Positions 40,547 to 49,888 of a DNA stretch of 64,000 nt are shown piece after piece (within the stretch, counting starts at the first letter, position 1; every line of letters starts with the position of its first letter). Origin of the DNA: Bacteroidaceae bacterium (lineage in GTDB: Bacteria > Bacteroidota > Bacteroidia > Bacteroidales > Bacteroidaceae); contig JAFSAT010000024.1 in assembly GCA_017442185.1 (NCBI GenBank), positions 124,001 through 188,000 on the forward strand. Direction: 5' to 3'. The notes under the pieces were generated by a model, which had not been told where the DNA came from, did not search any database, and worked only from the letters and a program-made list of their open reading frames with translations. The position numbers and the translations under genes are program-made.

Positions 40547-40687
40547 TGACATTTTCTTGATTTTGTTAAATATAATATATATCTTTACCTAATCAAAAAC
40601 CATAAGAAACGGTTTCTGCATTATAATAATCCGCAGCGAGCCGTTTACTGCTTGTGCGACAAGTATTTACTTATAATATATTTTATT

Positions 40688-42427
40688 ATGGATCAGGAAC
40701 TAATTAAAATGGTAACAGAGAAGGCCGGCGAATGGCTTTCCCCCGCTTACGACGAAGAGACACGCAAAGAGGTGCAGGCAATGCTCGACAATGAGGATAA
40801 AACACCTCTTATAGATGCCTTTTACCGAGAATTGGAATTTGGTACCGGCGGTTTGCGTGGTATCATGGGTGCAGGAAGCAACCGCATGAATATCTACACA
40901 GTGGGTAAAGCCACACAAGGAATGGCCAACTACCTTAACGAATGTTTCAAAGATAAAGAGCAAATATCAGTGGTGGTAGGTCACGACTGTCGCAATAACA
41001 GCCGTCTTTTTGCCGAAGTATCGGCAAACATCTTCTCGGCAAACGGAATCAAGGTATATCTGTTTGAAGACCTGCGTCCCACACCCGAAATATCATTTGC
41101 GATACGTCACCTCGGTTGTCAAAGCGGAGTAAACATAACAGCCAGCCACAATCCCAAAGAGTATAACGGCTACAAAGCCTATTGGGAAGATGGTGCACAA
41201 GTGCTCTCGCCCCACGATACAGCAATCATCGACAATGTAAACAAAGTAAAAGTCGAGGATATAAAATTCCAAGGCAATCCGTCGCTCATCGAAGTAATAG
41301 GTGAAGAGGTAGACAATGCTTTCTTGGAGCAGGTGCGTACACTTATCATAGACCCCGAAGTGATAGAACGTCACAAAGACCTTAAGATAGTATACACCCC
41401 CATACATGGTTGCGGCCGAGTACTCATCCCCGCATCGTTGCGTCGTTGGGGCTTCGAGAATATACACTGTGTTGAGGCGCAGATGACAAAAGACGGCAAT
41501 TTCCCCACAGTCGTATCGCCCAATCCCGAGAACCCCGAGGCAATGACACTCGCAATGAATCTTGCAAAAGAGATAGACGCCGACCTCGTAATGGCTTCCG
41601 ACCCCGATGCCGACCGTTTGGCCATCGCATGCAAGAATACTAAAGGCGAATGGATGATTGTAAACGGTAATCAAACCTGCATGATATTCCTTTACTACAT
41701 TATAACCCAATATACAAAGCTCGGTAAGATGACAGGAAAGGAATTTGTTGTAAAGACAATAGTAACAACAGAGGTCATCAAGAATATCGCACAGAAAAAC
41801 AACCTTAAAATGTATGATTGCTACACCGGCTTTAAATGGATAGCAAAAGTAATACGCGACAACGAAGGTATTGCAAAATATATAGGCGGTGGTGAAGAGA
41901 GCTTTGGCTTCCTGGCCGAAGACTTCTGTCGCGACAAAGATGCAGTGTCGGCATGCAGCCTCATTGCCGAAGTGGCAGCATGGGCAAAAGACAATGGAAA
42001 GAGCCTTTATGAGATGCTAATGGATATATACGTAGAGTATGGCTTCTCAAAAGAGGTGACTGTGAATGTTGTAAAACCCGGTAAAAGCGGCGCCGACGAG
42101 ATACGCCTCATGATGGAAAACTTCCGCTCAAATCCGCCCAAAGAAATTGCAGGCGAAAAAGTTGTGTGTGCAAAAGACTACAAATCCCTTAAACAAACCG
42201 ACGGTGAGGGTAATGTAACCGATATAGATATGCCCGAGACTTCAAATGTGCTTCAGTACTTTACCCAAAGTGGCAATAAAATTTCAGTTCGCCCCTCGGG
42301 AACCGAACCTAAGATAAAGTTCTACATGGAGGCAAAGGGAGTAATGAACAATCGCGACGACTTTGAGGCTGCAACTGCTGCCGCAGATGCACTTATCGCC
42401 CGTATGAAAGAGGCCATGAACATTTGA
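40688..42427 (+). CDS. Phospho-sugar mutase (phosphoglucomutase/phosphomannomutase)
   Basis: A 579-residue enzyme of the alpha-D-phosphohexomutase family that moves a phosphate between C1 and C6 of hexoses, feeding nucleotide-sugar and glycogen pathways. TASHNPKEYNGYK holds the phosphoserine Ser153; DPDADRL is the Mg2+ loop; GGGEESFG the sugar-binding loop; and RPSGTEPKIKFY the phosphate-binding loop. The size matches the long bacterial PGM2-like group, so glucose 1-phosphate is the likely substrate but mannose or pentose phosphates are possible. I chose the ATG at 40688; the frame is open to a TTG at 40652 without family-like sequence. Confidence 0.93.
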   Translation: MDQELIKMVTEKAGEWLSPAYDEETRKEVQAMLDNEDKTPLIDAFYRELEFGTGGLRGIMGAGSNRMNIYTVGKATQGMANYLNECFKDKEQISVVVGHDCRNNSRLFAEVSANIFSANGIKVYLFEDLRPTPEISFAIRHLGCQSGVNITASHNPKEYNGYKAYWEDGAQVLSPHDTAIIDNVNKVKVEDIKFQGNPSLIEVIGEEVDNAFLEQVRTLIIDPEVIERHKDLKIVYTPIHGCGRVLIPASLRRWGFENIHCVEAQMTKDGNFPTVVSPNPENPEAMTLAMNLAKEIDADLVMASDPDADRLAIACKNTKGEWMIVNGNQTCMIFLYYIITQYTKLGKMTGKEFVVKTIVTTEVIKNIAQKNNLKMYDCYTGFKWIAKVIRDNEGIAKYIGGGEESFGFLAEDFCRDKDAVSACSLIAEVAAWAKDNGKSLYEMLMDIYVEYGFSKEVTVNVVKPGKSGADEIRLMMENFRSNPPKEIAGEKVVCAKDYKSLKQTDGEGNVTDIDMPETSNVLQYFTQSGNKISVRPSGTEPKIKFYMEAKGVMNNRDDFEAATAAADALIARMKEAMNI

Positions 42428-42462
42428 TGACAAAAGAGAAAAGTCTCAATAGAACCCAAACG

Positions 42463-42494
42463 AAGAGAATGTGTCCTGCAAGACACATTCTCTT
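42463..42494 (+). terminator. Terminator after the mutase gene
   Basis: AAGAGAATGTGTC and GACACATTCTCTT (13 bp) flank a 6-base loop. The following TGTTAAGG has no long T-run. The gap 42495-42689 is AT-rich with no other feature I trust. Confidence 0.7.
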
Positions 42495-42689
42495 TGTTAA
42501 GGTTATGTAAAGTATATTAATATAGATGTAGTAATTGCGTCGTAATTTAAAAAATTATATATTTTTACCCCAAAAAAATATTTATATTTAAGAACTTGTT
42601 TTATAAACTTTCTAAAAAACTGTTTATATAGGTCATTTTAGAATGTTTTTCATAATACAAAAACAAAAAATATAACAAAACTCTTATAT

Positions 42690-45600
42690 ATGAAACTAAA
42701 GTCATTAAAGAAAAAAATTCTGGCAGCAACATTAATTGCTGTCGGCCTGCCTGTTTCGGCACAGGTCGAGGTAAACTACGAAAAATACCCCGATTATGCG
42801 CCTCCCACAAAAGGCGATGCAAAGTTAATGGTTCGGAGAACCGATAGTAAGAAACAACGTCCGGCTTATGTAAACAATGCCGAGACAAAGTATTTTCCCT
42901 CAATCTTTAACCAAGACGGCGGTTCCTGCGGTTCGGCTTCACGTATTTCGTATATGTTCAATTACGAGATAAACGCCTACCGCGATGCCGATGCTTCACT
43001 CGAAGAGAATATTTATCCCTCACACTTCACATGGCTGCTCACCAATTCCGGCTCTTCAAAGGATGGAATGGCCATTGCAAACGGTATTCCCAATATTGTA
43101 ACATACGGAGGACGCACATATTCTAATCTTTTTGGAAATCAGGATTGTGCCGACAACGATTTTGGCTGGATGCAGGGATATGATAAATGGTACGCAGCCA
43201 TGTTCAACCGTTTGGAGCGCACCACAAACTTCCCACAGTCGGTAGAGACCGAAGAGGGGCGTGAGGCTGTGAAAAATTGGTTGTGGAACCATAATGGTGA
43301 TGAAGATTTTAAAGCCGGAGGTATTTGCGGAATAGGTGTAGCAAGTGGAGGTACATGGCTTAAGATACCAAGAACCGAAAAGAATAGCGAAATAGGTGTA
43401 GTAAACAAATACTATGTAGGCAAATGGGGAGCGCAGGTTGACCATGCGCTAACCATAGTAGGATATGACGACCGCATAGAATTCGACCTCGATGGCAACG
43501 GTATTGCAGGCGAAGTGGAAAAAGATGAGGTGGGCGCATGGATAATTGCCAATTCGTGGGGCGACTGGTGCAACAAAGGCTTCATATACTGTCCTTACAA
43601 AAATGCTGTTACAGTGGGTAACGGTACAGACTACTATTGGCCCGAAGTATATTACATACGCAAGGATTATCGTCCCATACGCACCATGAAGATAAAAATG
43701 GAGCACAAAAAACGTAGTGAAATCCTACTGTCGGCAGGTATTGCATCAGATACATCGGCAACCACACCCGAGAAGATAATAAATTTCGAGCACTTCAAAT
43801 ATGCCGGCGACGGTGATGGCGACGGACAAGACGCACTCACCCCCATGCTTGGACGTTGGAAAGACGGCCTGCACCACGAACCAATGGAATTCGGATACGA
43901 TTTGACCGACCTCTCGGCCAATTTTGACACACGTCGCCCACTCAAGTACTTCTTCATAGTACAAACAAAAGTAAGTGCAACAGGTGCCGGTAAAATACAC
44001 GAATGTTCGGTTATTGATTACGAATTTGACAAAAACGGAGTGGAATTTCCCTGTGACATACCCCAGGATGGCGTCAAAGTGAAGACCTTAGGCGGAAAAA
44101 CCATTATCTCGGTGGTTGTTACCGGTGAGCCCTTGAATGCACCTCGTAACATAGTCCTTGAGGGTAATACTCTTATCTGGGATGCTCCCGTTATGTCCAC
44201 ATACTCACTCTTGGGCTACAATGTATACAGTGCAGGAGAGCTTGTGGCACGTGTGGCTGCCGATGTAACATCGTATACGGCAGAAAACCTCTCGTCCGTA
44301 AAACTTGCCGCAATATATTCAATAGGAGGCAGCGAGAGTGAGTCGGCCTATGTATCTCCTTCTGTATCGGACTATTGCGGTGCTACACCCGAAACAAATG
44401 CCACACGCGGATTCCAATATTCCGGATTTGCCATTGAAGACCTCTTTACAGAACGTTACCCGGCTGCAACAATAGAGTATTGGCTCAAGCCTAACGGTTG
44501 TGTCGATTACAACCAGCAAATAGGACCGGGTTGGGGCAATTTCATGCTGCACACCACCGCAAGAAAAGAACTTTATGTAGGTTGGGACATCGGAAACCGT
44601 ATAACATCGCCCGCAAACACCTTAACACTCAGAAAATGGAACCATATAGCAATTGTTGTTAACGGTAGCACAATGACTGCATACGTCAATGGCGAGAATG
44701 TAGGTGAAATTGCTTCCGGCGGTAACGGCATCGGAGGATTCGGAACACTTACTGTGGGAGGAACAACATCTGCCACCGGCATCAATGGAACAATTGATGA
44801 ATTCCGCGTATGGAAGACTGCACGTTCACAAAAACAGATACAGACAATGATGCACTCCGAGGTGGCCGATCCGCAAAATAACCCCGATTTGTTGGTAGAG
44901 GTTAAAATGGATGTAGATACCAATGACGAACTTATAGATGCCACAGGAAAATATAAAGTAACAAAACTTGCCGGAAGACACATTGCATCCACAGATAATG
45001 CTCTTATGGTGGATAGTCGCGAGCTGTCAGCATCGTTTGTATTGCCCGGCGGGCCTTATTACAATAAATCATCTATAAGAATAAATAATACCTCATCGGC
45101 AAACGCACTGAGATATGAGTGGAATGTCGATGGTAAGAAATACACCGTTGAGCACCCCGAGGTTGTATTTGAAACAGCAGGCGACAAAAAAATCTCACTT
45201 ACCGTATATGATATGAACGGAAAGTCTGTATCATGTGAGCAGAATCTTACTGTAGAAGAACTACCCGCCCCTGTAGCATCGTTCAAGACAGTCGAAACAG
45301 CAGTTGTAGGGCAGCGTGTAAGTTTTGTAAATACAACAGTTCCCTCCGACGGATGTAAATTTAGTTGGAGTATGCCGGGTGCCGAGGTGGAAACAGCCAC
45401 AACTGTAAACGCTTCTGCCACATTTGCCGAGTCGGGTTTCTATACAGTCACACTGAATGCAACAAATGCTGCCGGAACCTCCACTGTGTCGAAGACAATC
45501 ATTGTGGGAGATGTTACACCCGAAGTTGATTTTGAGATAAAACCGGCTACAATTTATAAAGGAGAGATAGTCTCACTCATAGATGCAAGCAAGCATGCTC

Positions 45601-47222
45601 CTAACGCTTGGCATTGGGCTGTATATAACTCGTCTAATCACTTCATCTCCTATGAGCAGAATTGCGAAATGACATTTGATAATCCCGGTATATATAATGT
45701 AGAACTCAGAGCCACAAATATGGTTGGTACCGGAGTAGGCAAAAGAGGAAATGCCATTGTTGTGTGCAATGCCGAATCAAAAACAGGATTGAATTTCCGT
45801 GGTGAGACTACCGAAACAGTAACTTTCGATAACCCGATTAATCTTTCTGTCACACCTACGTTTACTATTGATTGGTGGATGAATCCCAAACGCAACGCAA
45901 CATACTCTCAGGCTATGGGAGGCTCAATGGAGAATATGCTTATTTGTGCCCTTTCCGACGGAACACTCTCTTTCTCAATAGGAGGTTACGTTTATACTTC
46001 GCAACCTTCATTCTATAAACAAGGCGAATGGCATCATTATGCACTTGTATTCGATCGCGGCTTGCTTAAGATGTATCGCGATGGTGAATATTTCCAATCA
46101 ATTGAAACTGTATATACACGTATGTATGGTAAATATCCAAACATGCCCGAGAAGTTTGTTCTTGGAGGTGCAAAAGGTGCAATGAATGCCGTGATTGACG
46201 AATTCAGAATTTGGAACAGTGCACTTACAAACGAAAATATCGTTGATTTTGCAAATTCTCCAATAGAAGATATTGCTGCAGCCGAGAAGAGTCATAAATT
46301 GGCTCTATACTACAACTTTAACCAAAATTCGGGTAATGTGCAGGATGCCACATCTAACGCACTCACTGGTGTGCGTTCAGGTTTTGGCCCCGAAGGTGAT
46401 GCCTGGAGTTCATCATTAGGTGTCTTCTGCTTGAATAATGTAGAGCGTGAGGATATTACCGAGAATTACCTTACAAACTATGAGATGCCTTTCTTGCACT
46501 CAGGAAAGTCTGTGAATGATTATGAGGCCGGACGCTACATGGAAATATTGCAGAATAGTGATAATTCGACATGGGTGGTTGAGAATGCAACTGTTAACGG
46601 TAAAGTTAAAACAGGATTGTATGTCGATGTTAAGAATAACTCGGCACTTGCATTAACTCTTAAGGATTACGATTTTGAAGGTTCGGTTCTAAATCACAAA
46701 CTATATCAAACGGTTAAGTTGCCCGCGGGACATTATGTGTTCAGGGTTGAGGATATATCCGGAATGAATGACGATGAATCATATATTGTCGTTAACGAGG
46801 GCGTAGGATTGCCCGACACAGATGATTTGGAGAAGTCGGCTCTTGCCAGCTCTCTATTGCCATCTAAGATGGTTGAATTTTCTGTGCAGAAAGCTGAAAA
46901 TACGGTATCTTTAGGTCTGCTGATGAATACACGCGGTGCAAGGACTATGCAGATAAAGGGATTCTACTTAGAGAAGAAAAACTCAAACGACGACTTTGTA
47001 TGGGCCGGTGTAGATGAGGTAGTTTCCGAAGAGAATCCTAATGCGGTACAGGTTAATGTGCGTCGCAATGCGGTTGAATTTGTTACTTCGGCACCTCGCA
47101 GGGTTACGGTATTCAACGTTTACGGAGCACCTGTTTACGATGCAGTGGTTGACGGTGTTGCTACGCTCGTATTGCCTAATGGTATCTATGTGATTGAAGG
47201 AAACAAGTTTATGGTAAGATAA
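42690..47222 (+). CDS. Secreted papain-like (C1A) protease with LamG and PKD-like domains
   Basis: A 1,510-residue secreted protein. Signal peptide (about 1-24); papain-type domain (about 60-335) with Cys80 in NQDGGSCGSA, His252 in QVDHALTIVGYD and Asn288 in IIANSWGDW, the full catalytic triad; an Fn3-like stretch; LamG/concanavalin-like domain 1 (about 573-717, ending TIDEFRVWKTA); three PKD-like Ig domains (about 765-1030); LamG 2 (about 1032-1213, VIDEFRIWNSA); and a tail ending LPNGIYVIEGNKFMVR, a type IX sorting-like end. It would digest proteins at the cell surface while the LamG/PKD parts bind glycans or matrix. Binding targets are inferred. Confidence 0.9.
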   Translation: MKLKSLKKKILAATLIAVGLPVSAQVEVNYEKYPDYAPPTKGDAKLMVRRTDSKKQRPAYVNNAETKYFPSIFNQDGGSCGSASRISYMFNYEINAYRDADASLEENIYPSHFTWLLTNSGSSKDGMAIANGIPNIVTYGGRTYSNLFGNQDCADNDFGWMQGYDKWYAAMFNRLERTTNFPQSVETEEGREAVKNWLWNHNGDEDFKAGGICGIGVASGGTWLKIPRTEKNSEIGVVNKYYVGKWGAQVDHALTIVGYDDRIEFDLDGNGIAGEVEKDEVGAWIIANSWGDWCNKGFIYCPYKNAVTVGNGTDYYWPEVYYIRKDYRPIRTMKIKMEHKKRSEILLSAGIASDTSATTPEKIINFEHFKYAGDGDGDGQDALTPMLGRWKDGLHHEPMEFGYDLTDLSANFDTRRPLKYFFIVQTKVSATGAGKIHECSVIDYEFDKNGVEFPCDIPQDGVKVKTLGGKTIISVVVTGEPLNAPRNIVLEGNTLIWDAPVMSTYSLLGYNVYSAGELVARVAADVTSYTAENLSSVKLAAIYSIGGSESESAYVSPSVSDYCGATPETNATRGFQYSGFAIEDLFTERYPAATIEYWLKPNGCVDYNQQIGPGWGNFMLHTTARKELYVGWDIGNRITSPANTLTLRKWNHIAIVVNGSTMTAYVNGENVGEIASGGNGIGGFGTLTVGGTTSATGINGTIDEFRVWKTARSQKQIQTMMHSEVADPQNNPDLLVEVKMDVDTNDELIDATGKYKVTKLAGRHIASTDNALMVDSRELSASFVLPGGPYYNKSSIRINNTSSANALRYEWNVDGKKYTVEHPEVVFETAGDKKISLTVYDMNGKSVSCEQNLTVEELPAPVASFKTVETAVVGQRVSFVNTTVPSDGCKFSWSMPGAEVETATTVNASATFAESGFYTVTLNATNAAGTSTVSKTIIVGDVTPEVDFEIKPATIYKGEIVSLIDASKHAPNAWHWAVYNSSNHFISYEQNCEMTFDNPGIYNVELRATNMVGTGVGKRGNAIVVCNAESKTGLNFRGETTETVTFDNPINLSVTPTFTIDWWMNPKRNATYSQAMGGSMENMLICALSDGTLSFSIGGYVYTSQPSFYKQGEWHHYALVFDRGLLKMYRDGEYFQSIETVYTRMYGKYPNMPEKFVLGGAKGAMNAVIDEFRIWNSALTNENIVDFANSPIEDIAAAEKSHKLALYYNFNQNSGNVQDATSNALTGVRSGFGPEGDAWSSSLGVFCLNNVEREDITENYLTNYEMPFLHSGKSVNDYEAGRYMEILQNSDNSTWVVENATVNGKVKTGLYVDVKNNSALALTLKDYDFEGSVLNHKLYQTVKLPAGHYVFRVEDISGMNDDESYIVVNEGVGLPDTDDLEKSALASSLLPSKMVEFSVQKAENTVSLGLLMNTRGARTMQIKGFYLEKKNSNDDFVWAGVDEVVSEENPNAVQVNVRRNAVEFVTSAPRRVTVFNVYGAPVYDAVVDGVATLVLPNGIYVIEGNKFMVR

Positions 47223-47224
47223 AC

Positions 47225-47317
47225 TGTTTTTGGAAATTTAAGCAGCTTACAAAAGTTTTTGAGACTGTTTGATTTGTGTTCTACGTATAATAATGAATAG
47301 GGTTAAGCAGTCTCTAT
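47225..47317 (+). repeat. Fragments of the dispersed element after the C1A gene
   Basis: TTTTTGGAAATTTAAGCAGCTTA (in part) resembles the element right end; next comes an inverted pair GAGACTGTTTGATTT (47261 on) and TTAAGCAGTCTC (to about 47314). Both arms of this pair changed together from GAAGCTG/CAGCTTC to GAGACTG/CAGTCTC. Confidence 0.45.
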
Positions 47318-47322
47318 TTGAT

Positions 47323-47368
47323 AAATAAAAAGATTGGCGATATTTTTATATCGCCAATCTTTTTATTT
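47323..47368. terminator. 21-bp bidirectional terminator
   Basis: A perfect stem (47323-47343 with 47348-47368; core AGATTGGCGATAT) with a four-base T loop, flanked by A-run and T-run, lies between the convergent C1A protease and RNase G genes and can end both. Confidence 0.88.
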
Positions 47369-47387
47369 ATAAATCTTTTATTGTAGA

Positions 47388-48965
47388 TTATTTTATCTCA
47401 GATTCCTCTTTCATATCTATCTCTTTGCCTGTTGCATCGTAGAATCTGTACTCTAAGAATGCAAGGCTCTGATCGGGTATGATGCGTATTCCGAATCCAT
47501 ATTTCATCTGCCATTTGCGGAGCAGCGAAATGAATCCTTTATTCACGTATGCTGCCACATAAGGGTGTATGTGCAGCTTGAATTTGTGCACACCGGCATT
47601 GTTTACCAGTGTGTCTATCTTACTCTCTAATGTGTCTGTGAACAGAATGGAAGATTGTACTTTGCCTTTGCCGAAGCAGGTGGGACATTTCTCCTCAACC
47701 GGCATATCTATTGCGGGGCGCACTCTTTGACGTGTTATTTGCATAAGGCCGAACTTGCTTAAGGGAAGTATGTTGTGCTTGGCTCTGTCGTTTTCCATGT
47801 TTGATGTCATGCGCTCATATAGCTTTTGGCGGTTTTCCGACTTGTCCATGTCTATAAAGTCTACAACTATAATTCCGCCCATGTCTCGCAGACGCAGTTG
47901 ACGAGACAGTTCGTCTGCTGCGGCCAAATTCACCTCAAGTGCATTGTCTTCTTGATTAGTTGCGTTGTTGCGTGCTCTGTTTCCGCTATTAACGTCAACA
48001 ACGTGTAGTGCTTCGGTGTGTTCTATTACCAAGTAGGCTCCTCCTTTGAATGATACAATTCGGCCAAACGATGATTTTATCTGTTTGGTGATTGCAAAAT
48101 GGTCGAATATGGGTAGTTCGCCTTTGTATAGCTTTACAATGTCGGAACGTTCAGGTGCTATTAGTGTGACGTAGTTTTTTATCTCTTTCCACACTTCGGC
48201 ATCGTTGACATGTATGCTTTCATAGGAGGGGTTGAAGAGGTCGCGCAGAAGGGCTACCGTACGATCGGACTCTTCGTGTACCAATGTCGGTGGTTTTGTG
48301 CTTTTCTGTACTTTTGATACAAGTGTTTCCCAGTTTTCTATAAGATGACGCAGTTCGGCGTCAAGTTCGGCAACTTTTTTCCCTTCGGCAACAGTGCGCA
48401 CTATTATACCGTAGTTTTTGGGTTTTATGCTTTGTAGGAGCTGTTTGAGTCTGGTGCGCTCCTCGGGGGATTTTATTTTTGAAGATACTGATACTTTATC
48501 CTCGAATGGTATTAGTATCAAGAAACGTCCTGCAAAGGATATTTCACCTGTCAGGCGCGGCCCTTTTGTGTTTATGGGTTCTTTTGTTACTTGTACCAAT
48601 ATCTCCTGCCCTGTTTGCAATGCGTCTGATATGTTGCCGTCTTTCCCTTTCTCTTGCTGTATTGCAGCTTTTGACATGGGAAATGTCTTCTTACGGTCAC
48701 TTGTAACTTGTTTGAGATATTTTTGTAGAGAGTAGAATTGTGCTCCTAAATCCAGATAGTGAAGGAATGCGTCTTTGTCGGAACCCACGTCAACGAAGCA
48801 GGCATTCAATCCGGGCATTATTTTTTTTACTCGCCCAAGATAGATATTGCCCACAGAGAATGATGCGGTTTGTTCTTCCCTTTGAAACTCTACCAATTGC
48901 TTGTCTTCTGTGATTGCAATCGAAACGGAGTCGGGTTGAACATTTACAATGAGTTCGCTTGTCAC
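47388..48965 (-). CDS. rng: Ribonuclease G/E family endoribonuclease
   Basis: A 525-residue RNase E/G catalytic protein. An S1 domain near the N-terminus (VGNIYLGRVKKIMPGLNACFVDVG begins at about 38; only its flanks are given here) is followed by the catalytic core with Mg2+ ligands Asp324 in DVNSGN and Asp369 in VDFIDM, and a zinc-link CPTCFG (about 436-441). It matures rRNA and starts mRNA decay in the cytoplasm. There is no long unstructured scaffold tail as in E. coli RNase E, so RNase G is the closer match. It is on the minus strand with the COX24-type and HU genes upstream. Confidence 0.93.
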   Translation of the reverse strand: MTSELIVNVQPDSVSIAITEDKQLVEFQREEQTASFSVGNIYLGRVKKIMPGLNACFVDVGSDKDAFLHYLDLGAQFYSLQKYLKQVTSDRKKTFPMSKAAIQQEKGKDGNISDALQTGQEILVQVTKEPINTKGPRLTGEISFAGRFLILIPFEDKVSVSSKIKSPEERTRLKQLLQSIKPKNYGIIVRTVAEGKKVAELDAELRHLIENWETLVSKVQKSTKPPTLVHEESDRTVALLRDLFNPSYESIHVNDAEVWKEIKNYVTLIAPERSDIVKLYKGELPIFDHFAITKQIKSSFGRIVSFKGGAYLVIEHTEALHVVDVNSGNRARNNATNQEDNALEVNLAAADELSRQLRLRDMGGIIVVDFIDMDKSENRQKLYERMTSNMENDRAKHNILPLSKFGLMQITRQRVRPAIDMPVEEKCPTCFGKGKVQSSILFTDTLESKIDTLVNNAGVHKFKLHIHPYVAAYVNKGFISLLRKWQMKYGFGIRIIPDQSLAFLEYRFYDATGKEIDMKEESEIK

Positions 48966-49028
48966 AATTCTTGTAATTTGTTATTAGGTTATTTTGAAGA
49001 TTAGAATCTTTGTTCTTTTATGTCTCTT

Positions 49029-49212
49029 GGATGCTGTTTGAATTTTATCTCTGAATGTTTCTGTATCAGTGTGTGCGCTTTATTCGTTATCTTGCAGGGA
49101 GTAGCGGGCTGTTGTCTATTGAAAAGAAAGGATGGTTGCCCATATTGGCCTTGGATAACCGAAATTGGCTTTGCTGTAAAAAACATTTCCCATAAAATTT
49201 ATACAGCTTCTT
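49029..49212. repeat. Diverged copy of the dispersed element, copy G
   Basis: GGATGCTGTTTGAATTTTAT at the left mirrors ATAAAATTTATACAGCTTC at the right. The interior is longer (about 140 bases) and does not match the other copies well. It lies in the leader side of rng, upstream of its start on the minus strand. Confidence 0.55.
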
Positions 49213-49220
49213 AATACAAA

Positions 49221-49265
49221 GAACAAACTTGCTGCGTGTTTTTCCAAGTACATGCAAGTTTGTTC
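49221..49265 (-). terminator. Hairpin after the COX24-type gene
   Basis: GAACAAACTTGC (49221-49232) and GCAAGTTTGTTC (49254-49265) are perfect 12-bp inverted repeats with a 21-base loop, just past the stop of the minus-strand 30-residue gene. Confidence 0.6.
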
Positions 49266-49287
49266 CCTGTATTCATGCAGACATTTT

Positions 49288-49380
49288 TTACTTTTTGCTC
49301 TTATGTCTGTTTTTTCTCAGTCTTTTTTTACGCTTGTGCGTAGACATTTTATGTCTTTTTTTCTTCTTACCGCTTGGCAT
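49288..49380 (-). CDS. AURKAIP1/COX24-domain small basic protein, 30 residues
   Basis: ATG at 49380 to TAA at 49288. The peptide MPSGKKKKRHKMSTHKRKKR is followed by LRKNRHKSKK; about 20 of 30 residues are Lys, Arg or His. This sequence pattern (KxRHKM-x-THKRKKRLRKNRHK) is the conserved COX24/AURKAIP1 motif, seen in mitochondrial ribosomal protein mS38 and in tiny Bacteroidetes proteins. A ribosome-bound role is therefore likely but inferred. It lies 32 bases after the HU gene, on the same strand. Too short for usual gene-calling cut-offs, but the motif makes it convincing. Confidence 0.85.
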   Translation of the reverse strand: MPSGKKKKRHKMSTHKRKKRLRKNRHKSKK

Positions 49381-49412
49381 AGTGTTTAAATTTATTGGTT
49401 AATGATTAGGAT

Positions 49413-49688
49413 TTACTTTTTTACTTCTTGAACGAAAGTTTTAGCAGGTTTGAAGGCCGGAATATCATGTGCAGGGATGATTAGTGTTGTCTCCTTGTGT
49501 ATATCTCTTGCAGTCTTCTCTGCTCTTTTCTTTATTATAAAACTTCCGAAGCCGCGCAGATATACGGGCACGTGATTTGATAATGACTCTTTTACTACAT
49601 CCATGAATGCCTCAACGGTTGAGAGAACTACGGTCTTCTCAATACCGGTCTTCTTTGCAATTTCGTTAACAACCTCTGCTTTTGTCAT
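49413..49688 (-). CDS. HU-family DNA-binding protein
   Basis: A 91-residue HU/IHF protein. MTKAEVVNEIAKKTG starts the helical dimer part; RGFGSFIIKKR (about 45-55) is the family signature; and the beta arm that wraps DNA ends with the proline at IPAHDIPAFKPAKTF (about 70-84). It bends and compacts DNA as a homo- or heterodimer. The size is standard. It is divergent from ssb with about 200 bases between, and a -7 box for it lies at 49739-49746. Confidence 0.94.
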   Translation of the reverse strand: MTKAEVVNEIAKKTGIEKTVVLSTVEAFMDVVKESLSNHVPVYLRGFGSFIIKKRAEKTARDIHKETTLIIPAHDIPAFKPAKTFVQEVKK

Positions 49689-49738
49689 TTTTTTAATGAA
49701 TTATATTTGTAAATGAACGTGTGTTAATTTTCGGATGG

Positions 49739-49746
49739 CAAATATA
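49739..49746 (-). promoter_or_regulatory. Candidate -7 box of the HU gene
   Basis: On the minus strand the box reads TATATTTG, an exact TAnnTTTG, 51 bases before the HU ATG. No clear TTTG at the expected distance upstream. Confidence 0.45.
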
Positions 49747-49851
49747 TATCTTTTTTTACTTATGCCGAAATTTAAAAGCCTTTTTTTGCGAAAAAACGTT
49801 GATTTTGTGCCATTACCGTCTGTTTGCAATGTGTATTTTTATTTTTTATTG

Positions 49852-49859
49852 TATCTTTG
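49852..49859 (+). promoter_or_regulatory. Candidate -7 box of the ssb operon
   Basis: TATCTTTG fits TAnnTTTG, 29 bases before the ssb ATG. A TTTG at 49823-49826 is 25 bases away, longer than usual. Confidence 0.5.
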
Positions 49860-49888
49860 CACATACTTAATTTGTTTATATAGTTGTT

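Noticed and set aside
42591-42689. Further copy of the dispersed element before the C1A protease gene
   Set aside because: CTTGTTTTATAAACTTT and AAACTGTTTATATA hint at one left end, but no matching right end or interior could be found.
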